A DNA stretch of 64,000 bases from Phycisphaerae bacterium (lineage in GTDB: Bacteria; Planctomycetota; Phycisphaerae; UBA1845). The notes under the pieces are model-generated. The model saw only the letters and a program-made list of their open reading frames with translations. It searched no databases and was not told the DNA's origin. Positions 42,916-51,634 of this stretch are shown here, one piece after another. The first letter of the stretch is position 1. Each line of letters starts with the position of its first letter. The stretch lies in assembly GCA_028289375.1 (NCBI GenBank), contig JANQQK010000080.1, positions 1 to 64,000 of the forward strand, in the 5' to 3' direction. Position numbers and translations under genes: made by a program.

Positions 42916-45900
42916 CTATTCCTCTTCTTCGTCCTCTTCTTCCTCTTCCTCTTCGTCGTCTTCCTCCTCTTCCTCCTCATCACCGCCGGAAGAGGCGTCT
43001 CCGGTGCCTCCGACGAGGCCTCCGGGCTGGATCGCGGTGTAATTTCTTGCACCCGCACTATACACAAAGTCCAGCAAGAGGTCGATTTGCTCCTGTCCAG
43101 TGACACCGTACTTGGCTTCCAGCTCGGCACGGAGGTCATCCGGATACTCGGCGAAGGCGCTCCGACCGTTGGGGAACCACTGGGGCATCTTCGTGCCCGG
43201 TTGGAGCCAAGCCGGTTCCTGCAGCCAGCGATCGACCCATTTCTGACTCAGGCGGACGTGCGTGAGGTTCAGATTCGGGGCGGAGGGCTCACTGTTGGAC
43301 CCTTCCATGTTCGGATCGCCCAGCACGTGGCAGGAGAGGCATTTCAACTCGTAGAAGAATTCCTCGCCGAGGGCGAAGCGTTCGTCGTCCACATTCGGAC
43401 GCGGACTTTCGGCGAAGGGGAACTTCACGTCGAAAAGATCCTCGGTGAAGTTGGACTGCTTGACGACCGTGCCGTAGGCGGCGACGAGGTCTTCCTCACT
43501 GTTGCCCGGATCGAGATCGAACGGCAGCATCATGCGGTTGACGACGCAGTAGTCGCCGAGCGTCTCGGATTCGTTGCGGAGACCATCGGTCGTGAACCAC
43601 GGATCGTGATCGTCCATCACGCCATTGGTCTCGGCTGCGTGGCTCTTCTCGTATGAGTGCACGGCTTTGAGGTTTGCTGCGAGCATGGCCGCCTCTTCCT
43701 GAGCGATACCGGCGAAGTAGGAGACCAGCGTGGTGGTCTGTTCGTCGGTCAGGTGGAAGCTCGGCATGCGGATCTTCAACCAAGGCCGCAACATCTCGAC
43801 GTTGTTGAAGAAGCCGTACAGCCACGGGTATTGCACCTTCGAGCCTTCGCCGCGCAACCATGGCGGTGCATTGACTTCATCAAACGTGATGTATCCGTCG
43901 TCGCGGGATGTGTAGTACTGGTGCACCACGGCGACATTGTCCTCGACTTTGTGACAGCCGATGCAGTTCAGCTCGCGTGACAGCACGCGGCCTTGGGCGA
44001 TGGCGCCGTCACGTTCGGCGTCGTAGTCGATCTGGAGCTTCTCGGTCACGCGTGGTGACTTGCGCGACAGCAGGAAGGTCACGAGTGCGTCGGCCTGCTC
44101 CTCGGTGAAGTAGAAGTTGGGCATCTTCACCTTGTCGTATGGCTTCTTGAGCTTTTCACGGTCCCAGATGCGCGGGTTGAGCATCTTGTGCTTGGCGAAT
44201 CCGGCGTGCGAGTGAGTGATCTGCTCGTCGGGGTTGCCGGACTGCGACCAGTGGATCAAATCCTCACGCTCGGATGGATACAGCTTGCCGAATACCTCTG
44301 GCTTCTCTTCGCGCAGGTGGTGATGGGCGTGCGTGTACATACCGAAGTCGAGCTGGCCGAGTGGCTTTTCGCCCCACTTTGAGAGATTCGTTCCCGGCGG
44401 CGGTGAGCCCACAAAGCCGCCGATCGTATGGCAGGCGTAGCAGCCGTAGTGGGCGACCATCTTGTTGCCCAGGTACATCATCTGCTTTTCGTCGACGGAC
44501 ATGCCGGAAAGCAAGGACTCCGCACCATCGTCGCCGAGCGTTCCGGAGATGAAGCCCTTGAGCATGCCGGTCAGCTCGCCGTTCTCATCGTTCATGATCG
44601 CTGTCGCGCGACGAGCGGAATTCTGACTGGCCAGTAGCTGGAATACCAGGTCCTTGGCCATCTGCTGGTGCTCTTCGTCGCGTGGGAACGGCGAGGTCGA
44701 GAATTCCTTATTCTCTTTCAGCGTCATGAGGTACTCGGTGATGTCGGCTGCTTCCTGATCGGTCAGACGCAGCGACGGCATCAGCGTGTTGGGGTTGTAG
44801 TCGGCCGGGTTCTTCAACCAGCCAAACAACCACGCGCGGTTGGATTTCATGCCGACGGCGGAGAGATCCGGGCCGTGGCGTGTGAAAACGGGCTGATCGC
44901 CGATCGACTCGGGATTGAAGACGGTGTCGCGATCGCTCGGCACGTTGTTGATCAGGTGGTAGATGCGCTCGTTGTAGGTCAGGTCGTCGTAGAATGCGTC
45001 TGCGAATTTCTCGGATCGGCCTTCACGGTCCATCAGGTCCTGAACGATCATGTCCTTGCCATATTCGGCAACGTTGGCGTGGCAGCCGAGACAGCCAACC
45101 TCACCAAAGAGCACGCGCCCGTTGTCGGCGTCTCCGACGAGGCCATTCGGCATCGGATCGGGCGTCCAGTCCTGCGAGATGGCGAACAGGTAGTCGGTGA
45201 TGGCTTGAACTTCGGTTTCGGTTCGCAGCACGGGATTCGGGTCCATGTGCGATTTGGAACCAACGCCATTGTTTTCCTGCAGGAAGAAGTGCGGCATCCA
45301 GGTCGAGGGGCGGAACGCTTTCGGGTTGTGTACCCACTGTTCGGTAAAGCCCGGCTCAAGCTTGGAGGCGAGACGCGTGAGGTCGGGACCGACTTTCCGG
45401 CCGCCCTTGGCCTCTTCACCCGTTTCGCCGTTGCCCACGTCGTTGAGCTGATCGACGGCGTGGCAGTTGATGCATCCGGTCCGCGTGAACAGATCGCGAC
45501 CCAGGTTCAGACGCTTGGCTTGCGACTCGCCTTCGTAACCGGCGATGTCGGCGATCTGCGTGTGGCACTTGGCACAGCCTGCTTCAGCGTACTTCGGCGG
45601 AAGCATCGGGCGATCCCAGTGGTGCTCAACAACCTTGAATGTGACATTCGGCACGAAGGCGGCGGTCACGTAGTACTTGTCTTTCCATTCCTTCTCCTGC
45701 TCGTGCGTCACCGGCGAGTGAGCGGCCTGCACAAAATCCGTTTCCTGCGGATTGCCCTCATGGCACACGGTGCAGCCAATCTTGACCGACGGATGCAGGG
45801 AATCGACGTGCACGAAGAGATCGAGGTTCGGATGGGCGATCAGCGGCTGCTGGAGTTTCATCTCCTTCTTGCCGGTGCGATCGAGGAACGTGTTCACGCG

Positions 45901-46923
45901 ATCGAGCAGTTCAACGAAGTAGTCCTTCTGCTGCTCATGCGAAAGCATCGACCAGAATTCCGTGACCTGGCCTGGATCGATGTCCGGCGGGAATTCCATC
46001 TCAAGCTCCGGAACAGCCGGCAGCTCGATCAAGTCCATCTTGCGACGCGCAAGTTCTTCATTGATGGCCGGCAGCGAACGTTCGAACTTGCGGGCGAGAT
46101 TCTCACGCGAGAAGTCCTTGTTCTCGATGGAGACGTGGCAGGTCGTGCATCGATCGGTGGTGTAGGTTTGCAGGTAGTTCAGTTCCTGCCGCACATCCTG
46201 CAGGACGTACTGCTTGACCTCGTGACGCGACTCGGTGCCCTTCGGGGCGGTGAAATCGAGCAGCGGTGCGTTGATGACGGCCTTGGTGATGACGTCGGAG
46301 TAGCGTTGCTCCTTCTTCTGGGCGTCGGTCACGACCTTCATCAGTCCGTCGAGCGCCTTGCCGGCTTCGGAGACGTCCGCGTCGATCGCCTTGATCTGCT
46401 TGCGAATGCTCTTCTGTTCGTCTTCGATCTTGTCCTTGGCGACCTTCAACTCGGCAGCGGTTTTCTCCTGATCCTGCAGCTTGCGCCAAACCTGCTTTGT
46501 ATGGTCATCATCCTTGCCATAGTGCGTCAGCGCCTCTTCATATTCAATCCGCGTGACCTGGACGATGGCGTCGGCGTTGCTGAACGTGATCTTGATGGCG
46601 TCGTGATCGACCTTGAGGTCTGCCAGTTGCTGTTCTTTGTCGGCCTTTTCCTCGAGCCGAACCTCGCGTGACTCCTCGGCTTTGGCGAGCTTCACCTTGG
46701 CTTCTTCGATCTGGTTCTGGAAGTCCTCGGATTGCGTTTGCAGATAGTCGAGGTGGGCCAGTGTCGCCTGGGCGACCATATAGTCATCCTGGTAGCCACG
46801 CCATGGGCGGTCGTAGTCTTCCCAGATCATCCACACCAGACTCGCCAGCAGGAGCACACAACTCACCGCAAACCAGCGGTTGAGCTTGTTCATGTTCCAA
46901 AGTGTTTCGGTCGGTATTGGCAT
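42916..46923 (-). CDS. Octahaem coiled-coil cytochrome c subunit of bc complex
   Basis: The 1,335-residue protein has one N-terminal membrane segment (RWFAVSCVLLLASLVWMIW), a helical coiled-coil region at about residues 62-205 and eight haem c motifs CxxCH at residues 259, 384, 450, 484, 611, 828, 987 and 1195. The last five are each followed by a Met-Pro element (WMPHFF, LMPSL, KMPNFYF, RMPSFHL, KMPQWFP), so they look like class I cytochrome modules; the first three lack it. The C-terminus is strongly acidic (about 20 Glu/Asp in a row). It directly follows the split cytochrome b genes and would replace cytochrome c1. The ATG at 46923 is used; 46893 is an alternative. Confidence 0.9.
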   Translation of the reverse strand: MPIPTETLWNMNKLNRWFAVSCVLLLASLVWMIWEDYDRPWRGYQDDYMVAQATLAHLDYLQTQSEDFQNQIEEAKVKLAKAEESREVRLEEKADKEQQLADLKVDHDAIKITFSNADAIVQVTRIEYEEALTHYGKDDDHTKQVWRKLQDQEKTAAELKVAKDKIEDEQKSIRKQIKAIDADVSEAGKALDGLMKVVTDAQKKEQRYSDVITKAVINAPLLDFTAPKGTESRHEVKQYVLQDVRQELNYLQTYTTDRCTTCHVSIENKDFSRENLARKFERSLPAINEELARRKMDLIELPAVPELEMEFPPDIDPGQVTEFWSMLSHEQQKDYFVELLDRVNTFLDRTGKKEMKLQQPLIAHPNLDLFVHVDSLHPSVKIGCTVCHEGNPQETDFVQAAHSPVTHEQEKEWKDKYYVTAAFVPNVTFKVVEHHWDRPMLPPKYAEAGCAKCHTQIADIAGYEGESQAKRLNLGRDLFTRTGCINCHAVDQLNDVGNGETGEEAKGGRKVGPDLTRLASKLEPGFTEQWVHNPKAFRPSTWMPHFFLQENNGVGSKSHMDPNPVLRTETEVQAITDYLFAISQDWTPDPMPNGLVGDADNGRVLFGEVGCLGCHANVAEYGKDMIVQDLMDREGRSEKFADAFYDDLTYNERIYHLINNVPSDRDTVFNPESIGDQPVFTRHGPDLSAVGMKSNRAWLFGWLKNPADYNPNTLMPSLRLTDQEAADITEYLMTLKENKEFSTSPFPRDEEHQQMAKDLVFQLLASQNSARRATAIMNDENGELTGMLKGFISGTLGDDGAESLLSGMSVDEKQMMYLGNKMVAHYGCYACHTIGGFVGSPPPGTNLSKWGEKPLGQLDFGMYTHAHHHLREEKPEVFGKLYPSEREDLIHWSQSGNPDEQITHSHAGFAKHKMLNPRIWDREKLKKPYDKVKMPNFYFTEEQADALVTFLLSRKSPRVTEKLQIDYDAERDGAIAQGRVLSRELNCIGCHKVEDNVAVVHQYYTSRDDGYITFDEVNAPPWLRGEGSKVQYPWLYGFFNNVEMLRPWLKIRMPSFHLTDEQTTTLVSYFAGIAQEEAAMLAANLKAVHSYEKSHAAETNGVMDDHDPWFTTDGLRNESETLGDYCVVNRMMLPFDLDPGNSEEDLVAAYGTVVKQSNFTEDLFDVKFPFAESPRPNVDDERFALGEEFFYELKCLSCHVLGDPNMEGSNSEPSAPNLNLTHVRLSQKWVDRWLQEPAWLQPGTKMPQWFPNGRSAFAEYPDDLRAELEAKYGVTGQEQIDLLLDFVYSAGARNYTAIQPGGLVGGTGDASSGGDEEEEEEDDEEEEEEEDEEEE

Positions 46924-46946
46924 AACGCTCTTTCTGTCCGCAGAAG

Positions 46947-48101
46947 CTAAAAGTTAAGGAACAGTTCCGTGATCGCCACGATGTACTTGAAGTTCCAGCC
47001 CCACCGCAGAACCATCTTGATGGGGATCAACGCCATCCACAAAAACAACTGAACCATCAGGGCGAAACGAATAAAGCCCATCTGATCGGCCAACTTCTTG
47101 AACACGGTGACGCGCAGGATGCCCGGCAGCACAAAGAAGTACCCGATCAACACGGCGATGCCCGGCAACTCACGATACACGTAGTGTGGCAGGCCCCAAC
47201 GCCCTTCCGTCGGAATCCCCTGGTTCAGCCACTGAACCCAGAAAATCTCCGACAGGTTGATATTCAACAATGCGACAGGCCTGTGCGCATCCCAGTACTC
47301 GTAAGGCCCGAAGAAGTTCCAGTTCGGACCACGCAGGAACGTGCCGAAGACGATCAGCACCAGCCACAGGATCACGAATCCGATCATGAACATCGTGACC
47401 GCGAACTTACGCTCCTTGAACGTGTAGTAACCGTTCCCACGCGGGTTCTTGTCGATAAACGGAATCGCCGCCAGTCCGACAATCACCAACCCCGGAAGCA
47501 GCACGCCCGCAATCCACGGATCGAAATAGACCAGCAGTTCCTGCAGACCCAGGAAGTACCACGGGGCCTTGGCTGGGTTGGGTGCGAGACTTGGATCGGC
47601 TGGCTGCTCGAGCGGTGCACGCAGCACAACGGCCCAGACCATCAGGAACACGGTGCACAGCACCATGGCGATCAGTTCGGTGTACACAAGGTCAGGCCAA
47701 ACGAGCACCTTGTCGTCCGAACCCGCCTCCATGAGCGGTTTGCCCTCTTCCATGGCTTGGTCGTTGAGCGCGGACTGCCGGAATCCCAGCCAGATGAAGA
47801 ACCCGAACAGGTAGAACATCAGCGTGATCGGAATGTTGTCCGGCTTGATGATGATCGACAGGAAATCGGGATCGAATGCGGACAGGCTGTACGCGATCGT
47901 GAACGCGACCAGCACAAAGATGCCAACGGCGGGCTTGGTCAGGGTTCGGTAGCCGGCGAGGAAGACGCCGGTTCCAGCACAAGACAGGATGAAGAACCAG
48001 TGCGGCTGGCAAATCCAATTGATGCCGCTCTTGATGGCTTCGACCCCGCCTGCGGCGAGGAGAGATTCAGTGGCCAGGATGCTGTTCATCACTTCAACCA
48101 T
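46947..48101 (-). CDS. Cytochrome b, C-terminal-half subunit
   Basis: The 384-residue membrane protein holds the subunit-IV-like core with PAKAPWYFLGLQELLVYFDPW, the Qo-site region in the PEWY place, and RGNGYYTFKERK. It is longer than a normal subunit IV, with extra membrane segments at both ends: about four before the core (LVAFTIAYSLSAFDPDF, ITLMFYLFGFFIWLGF and others) and two at the C-terminus. It pairs with the cytochrome b N-half encoded 44 bp upstream; the haem-ligand His are in that partner. The octahaem cytochrome gene begins 23 bp downstream. Confidence 0.88.
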   Translation of the reverse strand: MVEVMNSILATESLLAAGGVEAIKSGINWICQPHWFFILSCAGTGVFLAGYRTLTKPAVGIFVLVAFTIAYSLSAFDPDFLSIIIKPDNIPITLMFYLFGFFIWLGFRQSALNDQAMEEGKPLMEAGSDDKVLVWPDLVYTELIAMVLCTVFLMVWAVVLRAPLEQPADPSLAPNPAKAPWYFLGLQELLVYFDPWIAGVLLPGLVIVGLAAIPFIDKNPRGNGYYTFKERKFAVTMFMIGFVILWLVLIVFGTFLRGPNWNFFGPYEYWDAHRPVALLNINLSEIFWVQWLNQGIPTEGRWGLPHYVYRELPGIAVLIGYFFVLPGILRVTVFKKLADQMGFIRFALMVQLFLWMALIPIKMVLRWGWNFKYIVAITELFLNF

Positions 48102-48145
48102 TCTCCAATGGATGCTAGTTCATGTGCCCTTGATTGACCGTTGCG

Positions 48146-48931
48146 TTACAGCGGACCACTGATGCCGCCATCCTTGCGAATCCGCCAGAAGTGCACGGCG
48201 ATCAGCACGCCGACAACCAGCGGAATAAAAATGCAGTGCAGTACATAGAAGCGCAAAAGCGCGTTGGGCCCGACGAACGTTCCCGCCAACAGGCCAAACC
48301 GTGCATCGTCGCCCGCGTGCACCAGTGGCACGCCGCCGATCTGCACGAGTTGCGCGAGCGGACCCTCATGACCGAGGACCGGTGTCGCGCGGGCCATGTT
48401 CGACCCCACCGCAATGGCCCACATCGCCAACTGATCCCACGGCAGCAGATAACCGGTGAACGATAGCAGCAATGTCAGCACGAGCAGGATGACACCCACC
48501 ACCCAGTTGAACTCACGCGGCGGTTTGTAGCTGCCTGTCAGGAACACGCGCAGCATGTGCAGCCAGATGGCAATCACCATCGCGTGTGCACCCCAACGGT
48601 GCATCTCGCGGAGCAGGCCAAGCGTCACGTGCGCCCGCAGACCCTGAATGTCGAAATAGGCGTACTCGACGGTGGGCCTGTAGTAGAACATCAAGAGCAC
48701 GCCCGTCACCACCTCAACAAGGAACAGGAAGAACGTCAGCCCCCCCATGCACCACGTGAAGCTCAGACGAATACCACTCTTGCGAATCGCCACCGGATGG
48801 AGGTGCAGAAACACATTGCTCAACACCGCCATTGCACGCGTGCGGCGATCACGGGGCACACCATGTCGAAATACGCTGCCCCAGATCTGCCCTTCGCGGA
48901 CCCAGTCACCAAATCGGCTGAATACACTCAT
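48146..48931 (-). CDS. Cytochrome b, N-terminal-half subunit
   Basis: The 261-residue subunit matches the b6-type N-half of cytochrome b. Two haem-ligand His pairs sit in [20 protein letters not shown] and in [23 protein letters not shown]. The [13 protein letters not shown] loop and [13 protein letters not shown] of the Qo side are present. It oxidises quinol with the Rieske subunit. The gene lies between the ferredoxin-Rieske fusion (86 bp upstream) and the C-half subunit (44 bp downstream), all on the minus strand. Confidence 0.94.
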   Translation of the reverse strand: MSVFSRFGDWVREGQIWGSVFRHGVPRDRRTRAMAVLSNVFLHLHPVAIRKSGIRLSFTWCMGGLTFFLFLVEVVTGVLLMFYYRPTVEYAYFDIQGLRAHVTLGLLREMHRWGAHAMVIAIWLHMLRVFLTGSYKPPREFNWVVGVILLVLTLLLSFTGYLLPWDQLAMWAIAVGSNMARATPVLGHEGPLAQLVQIGGVPLVHAGDDARFGLLAGTFVGPNALLRFYVLHCIFIPLVVGVLIAVHFWRIRKDGGISGPL

Positions 48932-49017
48932 CGTGTCGTACCTGAATTCCTCTGTCGCCGTGCGGGTTCAGCCTCATCGCAGACCCGTCGACGCGTGTCA
49001 GTTGCACTGCAGGACAC

Positions 49018-50094
49018 TTAGACCGACAGGAAGCTGTCGGGGTTGTCCCACTCGCCTTTTTCGTATTGATACTTCTTGCTGCGATCGACGATGACCGTTC
49101 CATCGACCACGGCAATCTTGAAACGCTCCAGGGGACGCGGCGCCGGACCCTCGAAATTGATCCCGTTCGCGTAGAAACCGCTGCCATGACACGGGCACTT
49201 GAATTTCCGGTCATTTGGCAGCCAGTTCGGAATGCACCCCAGGTGCGTACAGATGATGTTCAAAGCAGCCAGCTTCTCATCCGTGCGGATGATCCACACG
49301 CCTTCCGGCTTAAAGTCTTCGTTGACCTCACCGGGTTGCAGGCCTGCATACTGCGTAAGCGAGCCGACGCGAATCTTCGGGTCCGGCTCCTCGAGCACAT
49401 TCGGCATCAGGAATCGCTGAAACGCTGCGCCGGAAATTCCCGCGGTTCCCGCGAACGCGGCCCATCCGATGGCTGCGGCCGACCCCGCAAGCATGCCACG
49501 CCGCGAAATGCCGGCGTCTTTTTCCTTGGTGGCCTGCATGACCTTCGCTGTCCGAGCGTCGGGCGGCAGATCGTCGGCAGGTTTGTTGCTCCACTTCCGC
49601 GCTTCGGCGGAACCGTCGCCTGCGTCGCGGCCAGCCATGCCACCACGGGCCGTCGCGGCACGAAGCAGCGCCTGAATGGCAGGGTCCGGGTCACCGGCGA
49701 CCGATACAGCGGGCGCCTTGGCTGGTGCTTTCGCAGCCGCTGCGGGCGCGGGCTCGGCTGGTGCAGGTGCCGCCGGAGCTGCGGGTGCAGCCGCGGCAGG
49801 AGCGGGTGCGGGTTCAGCGGCCGCAGGTGCCGGTGCATCAGCGGCAGGCGCCGGGGCGTCGGCGACTTCTTCGGACACAACATCAAATTTGATGACGTCA
49901 ACCGGGCATTCCTCTGCCGCTTCAATGATCTCATCGGTGCGCGGCTTGCAGAAGTCCACCGCCAAAGCTGCCGGACGGATCACACAGGTTTCTTCCAGAA
50001 CCTCAAACACATCGGGCGCCGCGTTCTCGCACGCATCGCATACGATACAACCCGGTTCGATCCAGACCTTCGTGACCTGTTCCTTAACGGCCAT
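49018..50094 (-). CDS. Ferredoxin-Rieske iron-sulfur fusion protein
   Basis: The 358-residue protein has an N-terminal ferredoxin-like domain with Cys16, Cys19, Cys22 (GCIVCDACENA) and Cys63 before Pro (EECPVDVIKFD), the ligand set of one 4Fe-4S cluster. A Pro/Ala-rich linker spans about residues 75-135. Then comes an internal twin-Arg motif and hydrophobic stretch (SRRGMLAGSAAAIGWAAFAG, from residue 197) and a Rieske domain with CTHLGC (282-287) and CPCHG (300-304). Rieske proteins of bc complexes are exported and anchored by just such a Tat segment at their N-terminus; here it is preceded by 196 residues that would remain in the cytoplasm. It is the second gene of the bc operon. Confidence 0.9.
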   Translation of the reverse strand: MAVKEQVTKVWIEPGCIVCDACENAAPDVFEVLEETCVIRPAALAVDFCKPRTDEIIEAAEECPVDVIKFDVVSEEVADAPAPAADAPAPAAAEPAPAPAAAAPAAPAAPAPAEPAPAAAAKAPAKAPAVSVAGDPDPAIQALLRAATARGGMAGRDAGDGSAEARKWSNKPADDLPPDARTAKVMQATKEKDAGISRRGMLAGSAAAIGWAAFAGTAGISGAAFQRFLMPNVLEEPDPKIRVGSLTQYAGLQPGEVNEDFKPEGVWIIRTDEKLAALNIICTHLGCIPNWLPNDRKFKCPCHGSGFYANGINFEGPAPRPLERFKIAVVDGTVIVDRSKKYQYEKGEWDNPDSFLSV

Positions 50095-50142
50095 GACTTG
50101 GTTCCCTTGCTCTTAACTCATGTACTCGGATCAGCTGCAATC

Positions 50143-51222
50143 TTACGCATTGTTCTGCTCACGAACACGACGCACCGCCTCACGAACTTCGGGCGATTCA
50201 TCTTCCGTCAGCAGCCCCATCTGCGTCGTAATCTCATCATCCATCACGTGGGCAGCCGCTTCCACTGCGGCCACAAGATACCGCGAAATCGTAAGCGGCG
50301 GTAGCGGATATTCAACGAAACTGCCCGGCTGCGTTTCGCGACGCATGCGGACATCGTTTTCCCAGTAACTGCGCGTCAGCATGTCGAGAAGCATCGGCTT
50401 GCTCTTGAGACTTCCAAGCCGTGCGATCGCCAACGTTGCGTTCCACTGAACCTCGCGATCGTCGGTCAAGTACGCCTTCAACAGAGACGCCAGCGCGACG
50501 GGATCACCACGCTCGGCGATCTGCGAGACGGCAGCACAAGCCTGCATTTGAATGGCGGAATCCGAATCCTCCAGCTTCATCAGCAGCTTCGGAAGCGCGC
50601 GATCGATTTCCGGAAGATGACGCATATCAGCCAATGATGCGAGCGCCTGCCCGCGGGTCAGTGGATCTCCGGATTCCAGGTAGGGCAGCAACGCGTCGAT
50701 CGCTTCGGGCGACTCGGTCATCGCGGCGGCCTTCATGACGAAATGTCGCTTCTTGAGCACCCAGTCGCTCTCAGTTTCCCGCTGCACGTCGTCGGAATCG
50801 AGAATCGTGCACAGACGCGTCGTGATGTCCTCCAGATCCTCGTCACTCAGCTGCTCTCGCTCCTTCTTGCCGAGCCGCAACGCCAACTCGCGACTCGCCT
50901 GCCATAGCTCCTTCTCATTGGGCAGCAGAACGCCGACTGTCTTCTCCCCGGATCGGGTCTCCAGTTTTGTGAGCAGATCGTCGATCGACTGCTCCTGATC
51001 CGTTGCGATCGATCCGAACAGCAGGACAACAACCACGGCGCAGCCCACGATCAGACTGACGATGACCAGAGGGACGGCGAACAGCCTGGCCATCAGCGAC
51101 GTCGTCATCGGCTCGGCGTGGTCCGGCTCCGTTGAGACCTCCTCGACCGTCGGTGCGTCCGCCTGCGGTGCGACGTCGGTGTGGTCTGCAGTTTCGAGAG
51201 ATTCTGACTGTTGTTGATTCAT
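50143..51222 (-). CDS. Membrane-anchored HEAT-repeat protein
   Basis: The 359-residue product starts with a polar acidic stretch of about 40 residues, then a membrane segment (VPLVIVSLIVGCAVVVVLLFG, about residues 50-70), then helical pairs of HEAT type (PEAIDALLPYLESGDPLTRGQALASLADM, SDSAIQMQACAAVSQIAERG, DREVQWNATLAIARLG). It is the first gene of the bc operon, 48 bp before the ferredoxin-Rieske gene. No haem or metal motif is present. A role in holding subunits together is an inference. A short hairpin lies just before its weak ribosome binding site. Confidence 0.8.
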   Translation of the reverse strand: MNQQQSESLETADHTDVAPQADAPTVEEVSTEPDHAEPMTTSLMARLFAVPLVIVSLIVGCAVVVVLLFGSIATDQEQSIDDLLTKLETRSGEKTVGVLLPNEKELWQASRELALRLGKKEREQLSDEDLEDITTRLCTILDSDDVQRETESDWVLKKRHFVMKAAAMTESPEAIDALLPYLESGDPLTRGQALASLADMRHLPEIDRALPKLLMKLEDSDSAIQMQACAAVSQIAERGDPVALASLLKAYLTDDREVQWNATLAIARLGSLKSKPMLLDMLTRSYWENDVRMRRETQPGSFVEYPLPPLTISRYLVAAVEAAAHVMDDEITTQMGLLTEDESPEVREAVRRVREQNNA

Positions 51223-51634
51223 ACTCTACCATTGCTGAGCAGCAATGCCGTCCAACTGCCCGAAGATCACACGAGTGTCTCGACCTGTACTTACGCGACG
51301 CGTCGGACATCCACGCGTGTTGGCGTAAAACCCTGCAACGAATACGCTTGGACGATCAACACTGGCTGCGCGGCCACGCTATCAATGCCCTTGGCCCAGA
51401 AGACCAACTTTGTGAATAAAATCACAATGTTTGGCCTAAGAGAAGGCGGGCCTATCGCACCGCCGCAACTCACCGGAAGTCTTACGCATTGCGAATCACG
51501 TCCGGCATTGTGTTCATCGCTATTCCATATGGAGTATTCTTAAAACCGTTGCAGATTTTGTCAACGCAGCGATTCGTGCTCCAACCCATTGCCACAGCAG
51601 AATTTCACAGCCTGAGTGCACTGGATGGAAACGC
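51223..51634. other. Regulatory region upstream of the bc operon
   Basis: This 412-bp gap holds a perfect CRP-type palindrome (annotated separately) and, at 51230-51247, CATTGCT and AGCAATG forming a 7-bp hairpin right before the HEAT gene start. A weak -35/-10 pair (TTGGTC, then TGATAG after 17 bp, minus strand, about 51379-51407) lies just downstream of the palindrome. The half nearest 51540 is A+T-rich. No small gene is evident. Confidence 0.5.
51410..51427. promoter_or_regulatory. CRP/FNR-family operator-like palindrome
   Basis: TTGTGA-ATAAAA-TCACAA is a perfect 6-bp inverted repeat with a 6-bp spacer and contains the exact CRP core TGTGA-N6-TCACA. It lies 188 bp upstream of the HEAT gene, the first of the bc operon, and just upstream of a possible promoter, in a place suited to activation. 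The regulator itself is not in the window. Confidence 0.7.

Noticed and set aside
44668-46671. Plus-strand frame of 667 codons opposite the octahaem cytochrome
   Set aside because: The opposite strand has eight haem motifs and a membrane anchor; this frame shows neither domain nor ribosome site.
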